Assembly: GCA_024640445.1 (NCBI GenBank) | Contig: JAHEEZ010000001.1 | Coordinates: forward strand, 1-35,277 | Length of the DNA: 35,277 bases | From: Acidobacteriota bacterium | Lineage (GTDB): Bacteria; Acidobacteriota; Blastocatellia; Pyrinomonadales; Pyrinomonadaceae | Direction: 5' to 3' | Shown: positions 8,054 through 17,245 of the stretch, in pieces | Layout of the letters: every line of letters starts with the position of its first letter | Numbering within the stretch: the first letter of the stretch is position 1 | The notes under the pieces: generated by a model | Seen by the model: only the letters and a program-made list of their open reading frames with translations | The model's database searches: none | What the model was told of the DNA's origin: nothing | Position numbers and translations under genes: made by a program

Positions 8054-9712
8054 CTACGGATTTCGCTTGAACTTGTGGGTGACCGGCCGGCGCCTTCCGA
8101 GGCCAATGGCGTTCTTCGAGATGATAAGCGTAGGTGGAAGCTGACGACGCTTGAATTCATTGGGGGGAGATTCGACCTTGTTCAAAAGGCTGTAGACCAG
8201 TTCTGAGTCGTGACCGCGATCGATTATCTCCGAAGGGGGCAGTTTGTTTTCGAAGTAGAGTTTCAGGATCGGGTCCATCACCTCATAAGGCGGAAGAGAA
8301 TCCGAATCGTACTGATTCGGCGCAAGCTCTGCAGAAGGAGCCTTTTCAATTATTTCGTGCGGAATGATCTCCTTGTCCGCGGCAGCGTTTATCTGGCGGG
8401 CGACGGCATAGGCCTCTGTCTTCAGCACATCGCCGATCACGGCGAGCCCTCCGTTCGTATCGCCATAAAGTGTGCAGTATCCAACCGCGAGTTCCGATTT
8501 GTTGCCCGTTGCAAGTACGAGCCTCCTTTCAGCGTTTGAGATCGCCATCAGGATCACGCCCCTCAACCGCGACTGCATATTCTCTGCCGCCAGGTTTTCG
8601 CCGCCTTTTTCGGGCTTTCTGAATTCGAGTTGATCGAGAAGCGTTTCAAAGGCGTCCGAGATCGGCTCTATCCTCGATTCGCAACCGAGATTCGCGACGA
8701 GTTTCTCGGAATCCTTCACGCTGCCTTCTGAGGAAAAAGGCGACGGCATCATCACACACAACACGTTTTCCGGTCCGAGCGCCTCGCACGCGAGAGCAGC
8801 GACCAATGTCGAATCGATTCCGCCGGAAAGCCCGAGAACCGCTTTTTGGAAGCCATTCTTGTGAGCGTAATCGCGTATCCCGAGCACGAGAGCTCGGCGG
8901 ACCGATTCGATCTCGTCACCGGTGATCCCACGCGAGTCCGGTTTTCTGACGTCAAGTTCGACAGTTTCGACGAACTCTTCAAATGCCGTTGCCTGAAGGA
9001 TTATGTCGCCTTCCTCGTCAGCAACCAGGCTTGCTCCGTCAAAAATAATTCCGTCATTGCCTCCGACAAGGTTTACGAAGACGATCGGCACTTTCTCCGT
9101 CCTCGCACGATGGGCGACCATGTCGCAGCGCAGTTTGATCTTGCCCTTGTTGTACGGCGAAGCGTTCACCGAGACGATGAGGTCGGCGCCCATTCCGATC
9201 AGCTCATCCGTCGGATCGTTCTCGTACAGCCTCCCCTTCCAGAACGTCTTGTCATTCCAGAAATCCTCGCAAACGGCGACGCCGATCTTCGTACCGTCGA
9301 TCTCGAACAATCGGCGATCCTTCCCCGGCTCAAAATACCTCGGGTCGTCGAATACGTCGTATTCCGGAAGGAGCGTCTTGTCCGCGTAGCCCAGAAGCAC
9401 GCCATCGTGGATAACCGCCGCGGAGTTGAACAGCCGCCGCCCATCCTCTTCCGGATTAGGACGAATAGTTCCGATAATGGCGGTAATACCTTTGGTAGCG
9501 GGTATGATCTCTTCGAGCGGGTCGGGAGAATGCCTGATTATGTCGGGGTCCTGGAACCAGTCCTGCGATGTGTAGCCATGGGTTGAAAGCTCCGGAAGGA
9601 CGACCAGATCGGAACCTTCGCGCTTCGCAGTTTCGATCGCGCGCAAAATTTTAGCGACATTTCCATCAATGTCGCCGTTCGTCGTGTTGATCTGGCCGAT
9701 CGTAACCTTCAT
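8054..9712 (-). CDS. nadE: glutamine-dependent NAD+ synthetase
   Basis: 552 aa; N-terminal nitrilase/glutaminase domain (LPELSTHGYTSQDWF, CEDFWND, VNASPYNKGK) and C-terminal NAD synthase domain (LGLSGGIDSTLVAALA, ATGNKSELAVGYCTLYGDTNGGLAVIGDVLKT). Confidence 0.96.
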   Translation of the reverse strand: MKVTIGQINTTNGDIDGNVAKILRAIETAKREGSDLVVLPELSTHGYTSQDWFQDPDIIRHSPDPLEEIIPATKGITAIIGTIRPNPEEDGRRLFNSAAVIHDGVLLGYADKTLLPEYDVFDDPRYFEPGKDRRLFEIDGTKIGVAVCEDFWNDKTFWKGRLYENDPTDELIGMGADLIVSVNASPYNKGKIKLRCDMVAHRARTEKVPIVFVNLVGGNDGIIFDGASLVADEEGDIILQATAFEEFVETVELDVRKPDSRGITGDEIESVRRALVLGIRDYAHKNGFQKAVLGLSGGIDSTLVAALACEALGPENVLCVMMPSPFSSEGSVKDSEKLVANLGCESRIEPISDAFETLLDQLEFRKPEKGGENLAAENMQSRLRGVILMAISNAERRLVLATGNKSELAVGYCTLYGDTNGGLAVIGDVLKTEAYAVARQINAAADKEIIPHEIIEKAPSAELAPNQYDSDSLPPYEVMDPILKLYFENKLPPSEIIDRGHDSELVYSLLNKVESPPNEFKRRQLPPTLIISKNAIGLGRRRPVTHKFKRNP

Positions 9713-9745
9713 CAGTTGCGCCGGTTGGCCCGCAAAATCGCCGCG

Positions 9746-10543
9746 CTAGTCGCCTTTCTCGGAATGCTTGACCATCGTCAAACGGTTGCCGCGTTTGTTG
9801 TAGCTGACCTTGTCCATGATGTTGTAAATGAACATCACTCCGCGTCCGGATGTCTTGAAGAGATTCTCCGGATCCCTCGGATCCGGGATCTCGTTCACGT
9901 TGAAACCCTCGCCTTCGTCTTCGATCGTGAATTTCGCTTTTTTTGGCGAGATGTCGACCGAGATCCTTACAAGTTTGTTCGAGTCGAACTTGTTTCCGTG
10001 TTTGACGGCGTTGACGAACGCCTCGTCCAAGGCGACAAAGAGATTCGAACGCTCGGGTTTTATCACACCCAGTTTCTCCACCCTTTTCATAAGGTATTCG
10101 AGAATGTCATCCATCAGGGTGATGACGCTCGGCACCTCGAAATCGATCTTTTCCCGGCGTTCCTTCATTTCAGGGCCGCGATCGATGAACTTTGATTTGT
10201 AGTTGAGGGCCGTCTTCACGAGGCTGACAAGCTCTTCTTCGTTGAACTCGTCGCGTTTGAAATGCTTCAGACAGATCTTGAAAGCCTTTAGGTCGCTTCT
10301 TTTCTTGCCCGAGATCTCCGGCAGGCATTCCAGCTCTTGATGGCCGTTGCTGCCCGAACCGAGGACAAGATGATTCCCGTCGAGATCCGTGATCACCACA
10401 TCAAAATCACCGCCTTCTGCAAGTTCAACGGCTTTTTCAAGCTGGTCGGTGGTTATGACCTCGTGCCCGAGCTTCGTATACTCTTCGTTAAGAGCTGAAG
10501 CCAGGTCGTCATAATCATCGATTATTAGAATCTTTCTGGGCAT
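9746..10543 (-). CDS. receiver-like domain fused to RsbW-type HATPase (ATP-binding / anti-sigma-factor-kinase-like)
   Basis: N-terminal MPRKILIIDDYDD...DVVITDLDG receiver-like; C-terminal LFVALDEAFVNAVKHGNK...FTIEDEGEGFNVNEIPDPRDPENLFKTSGRGVMFIYNIMD, an RsbW/SpoIIAB-type HATPase_c. Start taken at 10543. Confidence 0.85.
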   Translation of the reverse strand: MPRKILIIDDYDDLASALNEEYTKLGHEVITTDQLEKAVELAEGGDFDVVITDLDGNHLVLGSGSNGHQELECLPEISGKKRSDLKAFKICLKHFKRDEFNEEELVSLVKTALNYKSKFIDRGPEMKERREKIDFEVPSVITLMDDILEYLMKRVEKLGVIKPERSNLFVALDEAFVNAVKHGNKFDSNKLVRISVDISPKKAKFTIEDEGEGFNVNEIPDPRDPENLFKTSGRGVMFIYNIMDKVSYNKRGNRLTMVKHSEKGD

Positions 10544-10664
10544 TCTCGGCAGACTTCCGGAATATACTGTTGCTTTGGGAATAAAAGGCCTTTGCAAAAA
10601 ACCCTACGTTCAAATAAAGTCTTTGGTTGCAGATAATAACTCAACCCGCCCCCCTTATCCACCG

Positions 10665-11411
10665 ATGACGCGGCAGTCTTCAAGAATACACGACCACCTC
10701 TTAAGCTTCAAACCGCTTTCGCAGTACAGTTTTAAGGAACGGATGCTGATCCGCAGCGCCGATCTGGGACTCTATTCGGTGATCTCTGCGATCGGAAAAA
10801 CTATAAGGTTTGACAAGATGGAAGGGTGGACTGACCTTAAGATCGAGGGCATGGAGACCTTTGAAAAGGCGTTTGCCAAAATGCCTCCTTCTATCAACGC
10901 ATTCTGGCACAACAGGCTGTTCCTGATGACCTGGTTCTGGCGCGGTTTCGATTCCGGCATCGTCGCATCCGACAGTTTCGACGGCGAATACATTGCGAGA
11001 ACCGCCCAGAGGTTTGGATTCAAGGTGATCAGGGGTTCGTCGACCCGCGGCGGATCGAGGGCGCTCAAGCAGATGGTGCGGTACACAAGAGAAGGGCTGA
11101 GGATGAGTCTTACCGTTGATGGTCCGAAGGGGCCCCGGTACAAGGTCAAGCCCGGGATCATAATGCTCGCGGCGAAGACCGGGGTGCCCATAGTCCCTAT
11201 GCTGCCGGAAGCGAAGAAGTTCTGGGCGGTGAACAGCTGGGACAAACTGCAGATCCCAAGGCCTTTCACACGGGCGAAGATGTTTGTCGGGGAACCTGTT
11301 TTCGTGTCAGAGAAAGATGCGGAACACAGTCTCAACGAGAAGCGGGAAGAGCTTCAGTCGGGACTCGACCAGCTTGCAAAGCGGGGAGAGGAATGGCGTC
11401 TAAGCGACTAG
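10665..11411 (+). CDS. lysophospholipid acyltransferase family protein (DUF374-like)
   Basis: FWHNRLFLMTWFWRG...RGSSTRGGSRALKQMVRYTREGLRMSLTVDGPKGPRYKVKPGIIMLAAKTGVPIVPM. Start codon uncertain (10575, 10665 or 10743). Confidence 0.85.
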   Translation: MTRQSSRIHDHLLSFKPLSQYSFKERMLIRSADLGLYSVISAIGKTIRFDKMEGWTDLKIEGMETFEKAFAKMPPSINAFWHNRLFLMTWFWRGFDSGIVASDSFDGEYIARTAQRFGFKVIRGSSTRGGSRALKQMVRYTREGLRMSLTVDGPKGPRYKVKPGIIMLAAKTGVPIVPMLPEAKKFWAVNSWDKLQIPRPFTRAKMFVGEPVFVSEKDAEHSLNEKREELQSGLDQLAKRGEEWRLSD

Positions 11412-11475
11412 AGGTTGATTTTCCATTACCGCTTGTTGGCGATAGAATGTTTCCGGAAGACCCTTCCAGGGAGGC

Positions 11476-12453
11476 ATGACAATAGGCACGGGCGTACAAA
11501 CTCGAAACTCGCGCAGGCGCGAATCAGGAAGCCTAACCAAACTCAAGATCGCGCTCGGCCTGACTTTCGTCTATATGATCGCGGAGGCCGCCGGAGGATG
11601 GGTCACCAACTCCCTCGCGCTTCTGGCAGACGCCGGCCACATGCTTACCGACGTCGCTTCGCTCAGCCTCACACTCGGCGCGATATGGTTTGCCGAACGT
11701 CCCGCGCCTCCAAACAAGACTTACGGATATTACAGACTTGAGATACTTGCCGCCTTCGTGAACGGGGTCGCACTTGTCGCGATCTCTATCTGGGTCATTT
11801 ACGAAGCCTATTCACGCTGGATCTCTCCTCCGGAGATCTTTGGAGCGGGACTAACTGTCATCGCTGTCGGAGGCCTCCTTATCAACCTTGCCGCAGCGTG
11901 GCTGCTCCACGGCGACCACAAGCACGACCTGAATCTTAGAGGTGCCTGGCTCCACGTTATGGGAGACGCTCTCGGATCGGTCGCCGCTATAGGCGCCGGC
12001 GCGCTGATCCTCATCTTCGGATGGCTTTGGGCGGACGCGGCGGCGAGTATTCTAATAAGCCTGATCATCATCTTCGGAGCTTGGAAGCTTATCCGCGACT
12101 CGGTCAACGTGCTTCTCGAAGCCACTCCGTCGCATATACACGTTGTGGCGGTCGAAGATTCTCTGCGGCGTGTGGACGGCGTGCTCGACGTCCACGACCT
12201 TCACGTCTGGACGATCACATCCGGTATGGAAGCGCTGAGTGTCCACGTTGTGCACGACGAGACCGTTTCCCAGAACGAACTTCTTGGGAAGATACGGGAC
12301 AGGATCTCCGCCGATCACGGCATCGACCATCTGACGGTTCAGGTAGAGACCGCAACCGGAGAAAGTGCTGAAGCACATCCCTGCTTCTCAGGCGTCAATT
12401 GCTTCGAAACGGTACCAGGCGGGGCCGATGTTCGAAGTGCAGGCGCAGAGTGA
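11476..12453 (+). CDS. czcD: cation diffusion facilitator family transporter (CzcD-like)
   Basis: Multiple TM segments; LADAGHMLTDVASLSLTLGAIWFAERPAPPNKTYGYYRLEILAAFVNG; HGDHKHDLNLRGAWLHVMGDALGSVA; C-terminal cytoplasmic domain HDLHVWTITSGMEALSVHV. Confidence 0.93.
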   Translation: MTIGTGVQTRNSRRRESGSLTKLKIALGLTFVYMIAEAAGGWVTNSLALLADAGHMLTDVASLSLTLGAIWFAERPAPPNKTYGYYRLEILAAFVNGVALVAISIWVIYEAYSRWISPPEIFGAGLTVIAVGGLLINLAAAWLLHGDHKHDLNLRGAWLHVMGDALGSVAAIGAGALILIFGWLWADAAASILISLIIIFGAWKLIRDSVNVLLEATPSHIHVVAVEDSLRRVDGVLDVHDLHVWTITSGMEALSVHVVHDETVSQNELLGKIRDRISADHGIDHLTVQVETATGESAEAHPCFSGVNCFETVPGGADVRSAGAE

Positions 12454-12478
12454 GCGTCGCCCGGCAGGCTGAAGAGAT

Positions 12479-14719
12479 ATGAACGACCACGAATCCAATG
12501 ACGAACTGATCGACAAACTGCTTGAAAAGATAGATCTGGAAGAACTCGTATCGAAGGTCATAGACAAGCAAAAGCAGGAGGCCTTGAAAGCCGCGCCACC
12601 GGAAGCATGGTTTTTGGGTCCGAAGGCGGAACACGGTGAGGTGTGGCTGGCGACGATCGACCATATCCTCCGCGACTACATTCACTGGCGCCGCAACTAC
12701 TTTCCCGAAGATCCGATCATCGTCGACCGCGAAAGACTTAAATCGCACGAGCCTTGGGTCGAGACCTTGAAAGGCGAGATCGATTCTATTCTGAACCAGC
12801 TGAAAGCGCACTTCCCTTTCTATTCCCCGCGCTACATCGCCCATATGATCTCGGAACAAACGTTTCCGAGCGTCGTCGGGTATTTCGCGGGAATGCTTTA
12901 CAACCCGAACAACGTGACGGAAGAGTCTGCACCGATCACGGCCTCTCTTGAACTGGAGGTCGGAAGGATGATCGCCGAAATGCTCGGCTACAATCCCAGG
13001 AAGGCGTGGGCGCATATCTGCTCTGGAGGAACGCTCGCGAACCTTGAAGCTCTATGGATCGCCAGGACCGTACAGTTCGTTCCTTTGATGGTCCGCGATT
13101 ACTGCGAATCTCATGACGTCCGTGACTTCGGGGCGAGAACGCCGGACGGAAACTCCGCACCGATATTGGAACTGTCCCCCGCTGAACTGATCGGCCTTCG
13201 GCCAAACGATTCGATAGGAATGATACGGGCGCTCGCCGAGCATATGATCGGCCGGGTCGGCGACGGAGTCTATTCGGACATCAACGCATTCATGGCGCAA
13301 AGCCGCTTTAACGTCGCGCATTCCGGACTTCATGCGATCTTCTCAGAAACCGGGCTCAAACCCGTGGTCTTCGTGTCAGAGGCGGCGCATTACAGCATTC
13401 GGAAAGCGGTAAATATTCTCGGTTATGGCGAGGACTGCGTCCGTTCCGTACCTGTCGAACCGCATTTCCGAATGAACGCAGACGTGCTGAAAGAAAAATT
13501 GTTTGGACTTGATGAAAACCTGTACGTCGCAGCGGTGATAGGCGTCGCGGGCACGACTGAAGAAGGCGCGGTCGATCCGATACATAAGATCAAGTTCATC
13601 CGCGACGAACTTGAGACCAAAAAGAACCGTTCGTTCTGGTTCCACATAGACGCTGCCTGGGGAGGCTATGTCAGGAGCGTATTCACGGGACTCGGCCTCG
13701 AAGAGGACGGCGACCCGCGAAAACCCCTAAAAGACATCTGCGAGGAATACAAGAACGCCGTCGCGATAAGTGAGGAAACCGAGGTCCGGCTGCTTCATTT
13801 CGAAGAGAATGGGATGAATGAGGGCCACAAGAAACTACATTTGGAGTGGGCGGATTTTGAGGTCTATTCTGCGTTCCTCGCGATGCCTGACGCAGATTCG
13901 ATCGCGGTCGATCCGCACAAACTCGGCTACATTCCTTATCCGGCAGGTGTGATCGCGTTCCAAAACAAGCTTGTGACTGAATTGGTGATCCAGAAGGCGC
14001 AGTACATTACCGATGAGATCGGCGGCATAAAGAGCACGGAAAAGGAAGCCGAAGTCACGGCAGTCGGGCCGTACATCATCGAGGGCTCAAAACCCGGCGC
14101 GGTCGCCGCCGCGTGCTGGCTGTCCCACAAAACGATCCCGCTTACATACCAGGGACACGGTCGTCTCATAAAGACGTCGCTTCTGAACACGCAAAAGCTT
14201 GCGCGTTACATCAATCTTCACAAGAAGCTGTTCGACACGATCGAATACGACCTGTACGGCCAGCTTAGGCCCGGGATTCAGAAATTCACATTTGAGATCC
14301 TCTGCGAGCCGGATACGAATCTTGTCTGTTTTCTTTGTGTTCCGATGAAAGATGACAAGGACGGAGAACTCGTTCGCGACGGCTACTTCAAACTCGCCGA
14401 GATCAACGAACTTAATGAAAGCATTTACAAGCGGGCGACGATCAGAAACCGGCCGGGAAAGAGAAAAACGCCATACTCGCAGGAATTCTTTGTCTCAAGA
14501 ACGATCCTGACACACGAACAATATCACCCGGGATCGATCTCCGGCCTTCTTGAAAAACTCGATTTCAGCATCTTCGAATACGAGAAGAATGGACTTTTCG
14601 TCCTTCGCTCCGTCGTGATGAACCCGTGGCACTTCCTCGCTGAAAAGCAGGGCAAGAACTATCTTTACGACTTCATCGTGAACCTCCACCAGATCGCCCG
14701 GGACATTCTGAATCCCTGA
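12479..14719 (+). CDS. pyridoxal-dependent (group II) decarboxylase, long form
   Basis: 746 aa; SGGTLANLEALWIAR, FHIDAAWGGYVRS, DPHKLGYIPYPAG (PLP lysine) motifs; C-terminal VVMNPWH. Confidence 0.88.
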   Translation: MNDHESNDELIDKLLEKIDLEELVSKVIDKQKQEALKAAPPEAWFLGPKAEHGEVWLATIDHILRDYIHWRRNYFPEDPIIVDRERLKSHEPWVETLKGEIDSILNQLKAHFPFYSPRYIAHMISEQTFPSVVGYFAGMLYNPNNVTEESAPITASLELEVGRMIAEMLGYNPRKAWAHICSGGTLANLEALWIARTVQFVPLMVRDYCESHDVRDFGARTPDGNSAPILELSPAELIGLRPNDSIGMIRALAEHMIGRVGDGVYSDINAFMAQSRFNVAHSGLHAIFSETGLKPVVFVSEAAHYSIRKAVNILGYGEDCVRSVPVEPHFRMNADVLKEKLFGLDENLYVAAVIGVAGTTEEGAVDPIHKIKFIRDELETKKNRSFWFHIDAAWGGYVRSVFTGLGLEEDGDPRKPLKDICEEYKNAVAISEETEVRLLHFEENGMNEGHKKLHLEWADFEVYSAFLAMPDADSIAVDPHKLGYIPYPAGVIAFQNKLVTELVIQKAQYITDEIGGIKSTEKEAEVTAVGPYIIEGSKPGAVAAACWLSHKTIPLTYQGHGRLIKTSLLNTQKLARYINLHKKLFDTIEYDLYGQLRPGIQKFTFEILCEPDTNLVCFLCVPMKDDKDGELVRDGYFKLAEINELNESIYKRATIRNRPGKRKTPYSQEFFVSRTILTHEQYHPGSISGLLEKLDFSIFEYEKNGLFVLRSVVMNPWHFLAEKQGKNYLYDFIVNLHQIARDILNP

Positions 14720-14721
14720 AA

Positions 14722-14765
14722 CCCGGCTTGCCAAATATGATTCAAATCATATTTGGCAAGCCGGG
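14722..14765. promoter_or_regulatory. 44-bp perfect inverted repeat containing an FNR/DNR-like box (14737-14750, ATGAT-TCAA-ATCAT) upstream of the respiratory operon
   Basis: CCCGGCTTGCCAAATATGATT-CA-AATCATATTTGGCAAGCCGGG; 21-nt arms match perfectly, 2-nt centre; begins 3 nt after the decarboxylase stop and ~70 nt before the next CDS. Confidence 0.7.
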
Positions 14766-14837
14766 CCGATAATAGACTTCCAGTTGAGCTAAATCCAGAC
14801 CACTTGTAAGCCTGCCAGTCGCGACTTCGCGGCGAGC

Positions 14838-16769
14838 ATGTTCCGGAGACGGGTGCTGATGCTTCAACTGAAAGTCCAGGTACCGGATGCCGAATATCAC
14901 CAAAATCTGATCTCGTGTCAGGTCGCCTGCCCTGTCCACACCGACGCGAGGGGTTACGTCCGTGCCATCGCGCGGGGTGATTTCGAAGAGGCTTACCTGA
15001 TTGCTCGCGGCCCAAATCCGTTCGCATCGATCTGCGGTCGTATCTGCGGCGCTCCGTGTGAAGCGGCGTGCCGGCGAGGCAAGGTCCCTAGGGTTGACGA
15101 TGACGGGAAGTTCGTCTCTGCGGACCGGCCGATCGCGATCCGCGCCCTAAAACGGTTCGCCTGTGAGGAAGCGGGCCCGGAATCCGTGCCGGTGCCGGAA
15201 CTCCTGGAAAAAGTAAAGAATTTTGTGCCGCCTGTCGCAGCCCGAGCTGATGAGATGGCGGCACTTCTGCGTTCGGGGATCAAAGGGTCTTTCGACAAGG
15301 CGGAAGGAAAGATCGCGGTCATCGGGGCGGGACCCGCAGGCTTGTCGGCCGCGCACGATCTCGCGCTGATGGGATTTTCTCCGGTCGTGTTCGAATCGGA
15401 ACCCGTTCCGGCGGGAATGCTGGCGCTGGGCGTCCCCGCATACAGATTGCCGCGCGAGATCATCGAGAAGGAAATAGATGTTATCCGGGCACTCGGAGTC
15501 GAGATCCGCTGCGGCGTCAGGATAGGCAAGGATATCTCGTTCGCCGACCTCAGAAAGGAATATGCGGCAGTGATAATTGCCGTCGGGGCTAAGTCTTCAA
15601 GGAGCCTCGGGCTGAAAGGTGAGAACGGCCCTGGTGTTTTCGGCGGGGTAGACATCCTTAGGTCGGTCTCGCTCGGAGAGAAGCTCGAACTCGGGAATGA
15701 GGTTGTGGTCATCGGCGGCGGCAATGTCGCCTATGACGTGGCAAGAACCGTGATCCGGCAGATCGCCTACGACACGGCCAGAACCGCGGCCAGGCTTGAG
15801 GGCACGTCGCGCGTCCGACTCGTTTCGCTGGAAAGCAGCGAAGAGATGCCGGCCGATACCGTTGAAATAGTCGAGGGCGACGAAGAGGGGATCGAGCGCC
15901 GCAACGGCTGGGGGCCCCTCGAGATCGTTCGAAATGGGGAAGGTATCGTAACCGGGGTCTCTTTCCGTAAATGTCTGAGCGTTTACGATGAATCGCACAA
16001 GTTCGCGCCAGTGTACGACGACAACGACCGGATGACAGTGGAATGCGACACGGTCCTTCTCGCCGTCGGCCAGTCGCCCGTGCTCGATTTTCTGAAGGAT
16101 GGGGGCGAGGACATCGCAATATCCGGCGGAGGATGGCCGCAGGTCGACGGAAACACACTTCAATCTTCCGCAAAGGATGTTTTCGTCACAGGAGACCTAG
16201 CGCACGGTACGAAGCTGCTCATCGACGCCGTAGCATCGGGAAAGGCGGCGGCTCGTTCGATCTACAGGAGTCTGACAGGAAAACGGCTGGAACAACACGC
16301 CGTCACCTCTCACATAGTTCTTGAAAGGTACCGTCGGGAACAGGGTTACGAGTCGATCCGCCGGGTCGGCGTCCCCGTCGCCGATCCCGGTGACCGGCTT
16401 TCGGAACCCGAAAAGATCGTTGAGACCGGTTATACGCCGGAGCTTGCCATGCGCGAAGCGTCGCGCTGTCTGGACTGCGGAGTAACGCCGGTCTTTGACG
16501 GCCTGCGCTGCGTCCTGTGCGGCGGCTGTGCGGATGTCTGTCCGACGCAGTGCCTGAAGCTGGTCTCCCTTTCCGACATTTTCCCGAGCAGCGAGATTGA
16601 CGATCTGATAGGGCAGGCGATCGGCATTGAAGCCGATCGGGACGCCAATTCCGCGATTCTCAAAGACGAGGACCGGTGCATCCGCTGCGCCCTTTGCGCC
16701 ACGCGCTGCCCGGTGGAGGCGATCACTATGGAAAGGGTCGCGTTTTCAACCAACTGGAGTTCAGTATGA
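14838..16769 (+). CDS. FAD-dependent NAD(P)H oxidoreductase (GltD/NfnB/DsrL-like) with N-terminal Fe-S and C-terminal 2x[4Fe-4S] ferredoxin domains
   Basis: CQVACPVHTDARGYVRAIARGDFEEAYLIARGPNPFASICGRICGAPCEAACRRGKV; GAGPAGLSAAHDLALMG; VVIGGGNVAYDVART; CVLCGGCADVCPTQC and CIRCALCATRCPVEA. Start may be 14859. Confidence 0.92.
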   Translation: MFRRRVLMLQLKVQVPDAEYHQNLISCQVACPVHTDARGYVRAIARGDFEEAYLIARGPNPFASICGRICGAPCEAACRRGKVPRVDDDGKFVSADRPIAIRALKRFACEEAGPESVPVPELLEKVKNFVPPVAARADEMAALLRSGIKGSFDKAEGKIAVIGAGPAGLSAAHDLALMGFSPVVFESEPVPAGMLALGVPAYRLPREIIEKEIDVIRALGVEIRCGVRIGKDISFADLRKEYAAVIIAVGAKSSRSLGLKGENGPGVFGGVDILRSVSLGEKLELGNEVVVIGGGNVAYDVARTVIRQIAYDTARTAARLEGTSRVRLVSLESSEEMPADTVEIVEGDEEGIERRNGWGPLEIVRNGEGIVTGVSFRKCLSVYDESHKFAPVYDDNDRMTVECDTVLLAVGQSPVLDFLKDGGEDIAISGGGWPQVDGNTLQSSAKDVFVTGDLAHGTKLLIDAVASGKAAARSIYRSLTGKRLEQHAVTSHIVLERYRREQGYESIRRVGVPVADPGDRLSEPEKIVETGYTPELAMREASRCLDCGVTPVFDGLRCVLCGGCADVCPTQCLKLVSLSDIFPSSEIDDLIGQAIGIEADRDANSAILKDEDRCIRCALCATRCPVEAITMERVAFSTNWSSV

Positions 16770-17245
16770 CTACCAAACCCGGAGAAAAGAGATCGCGTTT
16801 CGATCCGGATCCGATGCCCAGGCGGGATTTCCTCGGCCTCTCGGCGCTTGGCGCCGCGGCGGCCGCTCTCCTCTTCTCAATGTTCGGCATGCTCAGACTT
16901 CCGAAGGCGGCAGTACTTACTTCACCTTCGAAGAAGTTCAACGTATCGCTGCCGGACACACTGCCGGAAGGGGAGGCCTTTGTTCCCGAGGGAAGGTCGG
17001 TCGCGGTGTTCAAGGACACCGCCGGAGTTTTCGCTATCTCGACCACCTGCACTCACCTTGGCTGCGTCGTGAAACCGACCACCCAGGGTTTTGAGTGTCC
17101 TTGCCACGGTTCGCGATTCGCCAAGGACGGCGTAGTAACCAAAGGACCCGCGCCGAAGGCATTGCCGTGGCTTAAGATCACCGAAAGCGGAGGCACCTAC
17201 CAGGTCGACGAAGAGGATCAGGTGGCGCCGGGGACGAAGATATGA
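16766..17245 (+). CDS. Rieske [2Fe-2S] protein with Tat-type signal anchor
   Basis: ATGA overlap with the preceding gene; PRRDFLGLSALGAAAAALLFS Tat anchor; CTHLGC and CPCHGS Rieske motifs. Confidence 0.95.
   Translation: MTTKPGEKRSRFDPDPMPRRDFLGLSALGAAAAALLFSMFGMLRLPKAAVLTSPSKKFNVSLPDTLPEGEAFVPEGRSVAVFKDTAGVFAISTTCTHLGCVVKPTTQGFECPCHGSRFAKDGVVTKGPAPKALPWLKITESGGTYQVDEEDQVAPGTKI

Noticed and set aside
8846-9586. 246-aa + strand ORF opposite nadE
   Set aside because: Antisense shadow of the nadE frame, Arg/Val-rich translation without domain motifs or RBS.
12395-13015. 206-aa - strand ORF overlapping the CDF transporter end and the decarboxylase start
   Set aside because: Antisense to two supported genes; composition consistent with shadow ORF.
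14720-14837. Interpretation of the 44-bp palindrome as a simple rho-independent terminator
   Set aside because: No T-tract follows on either strand and the centre matches an FNR-like dyad; kept as regulatory or dual-function instead.
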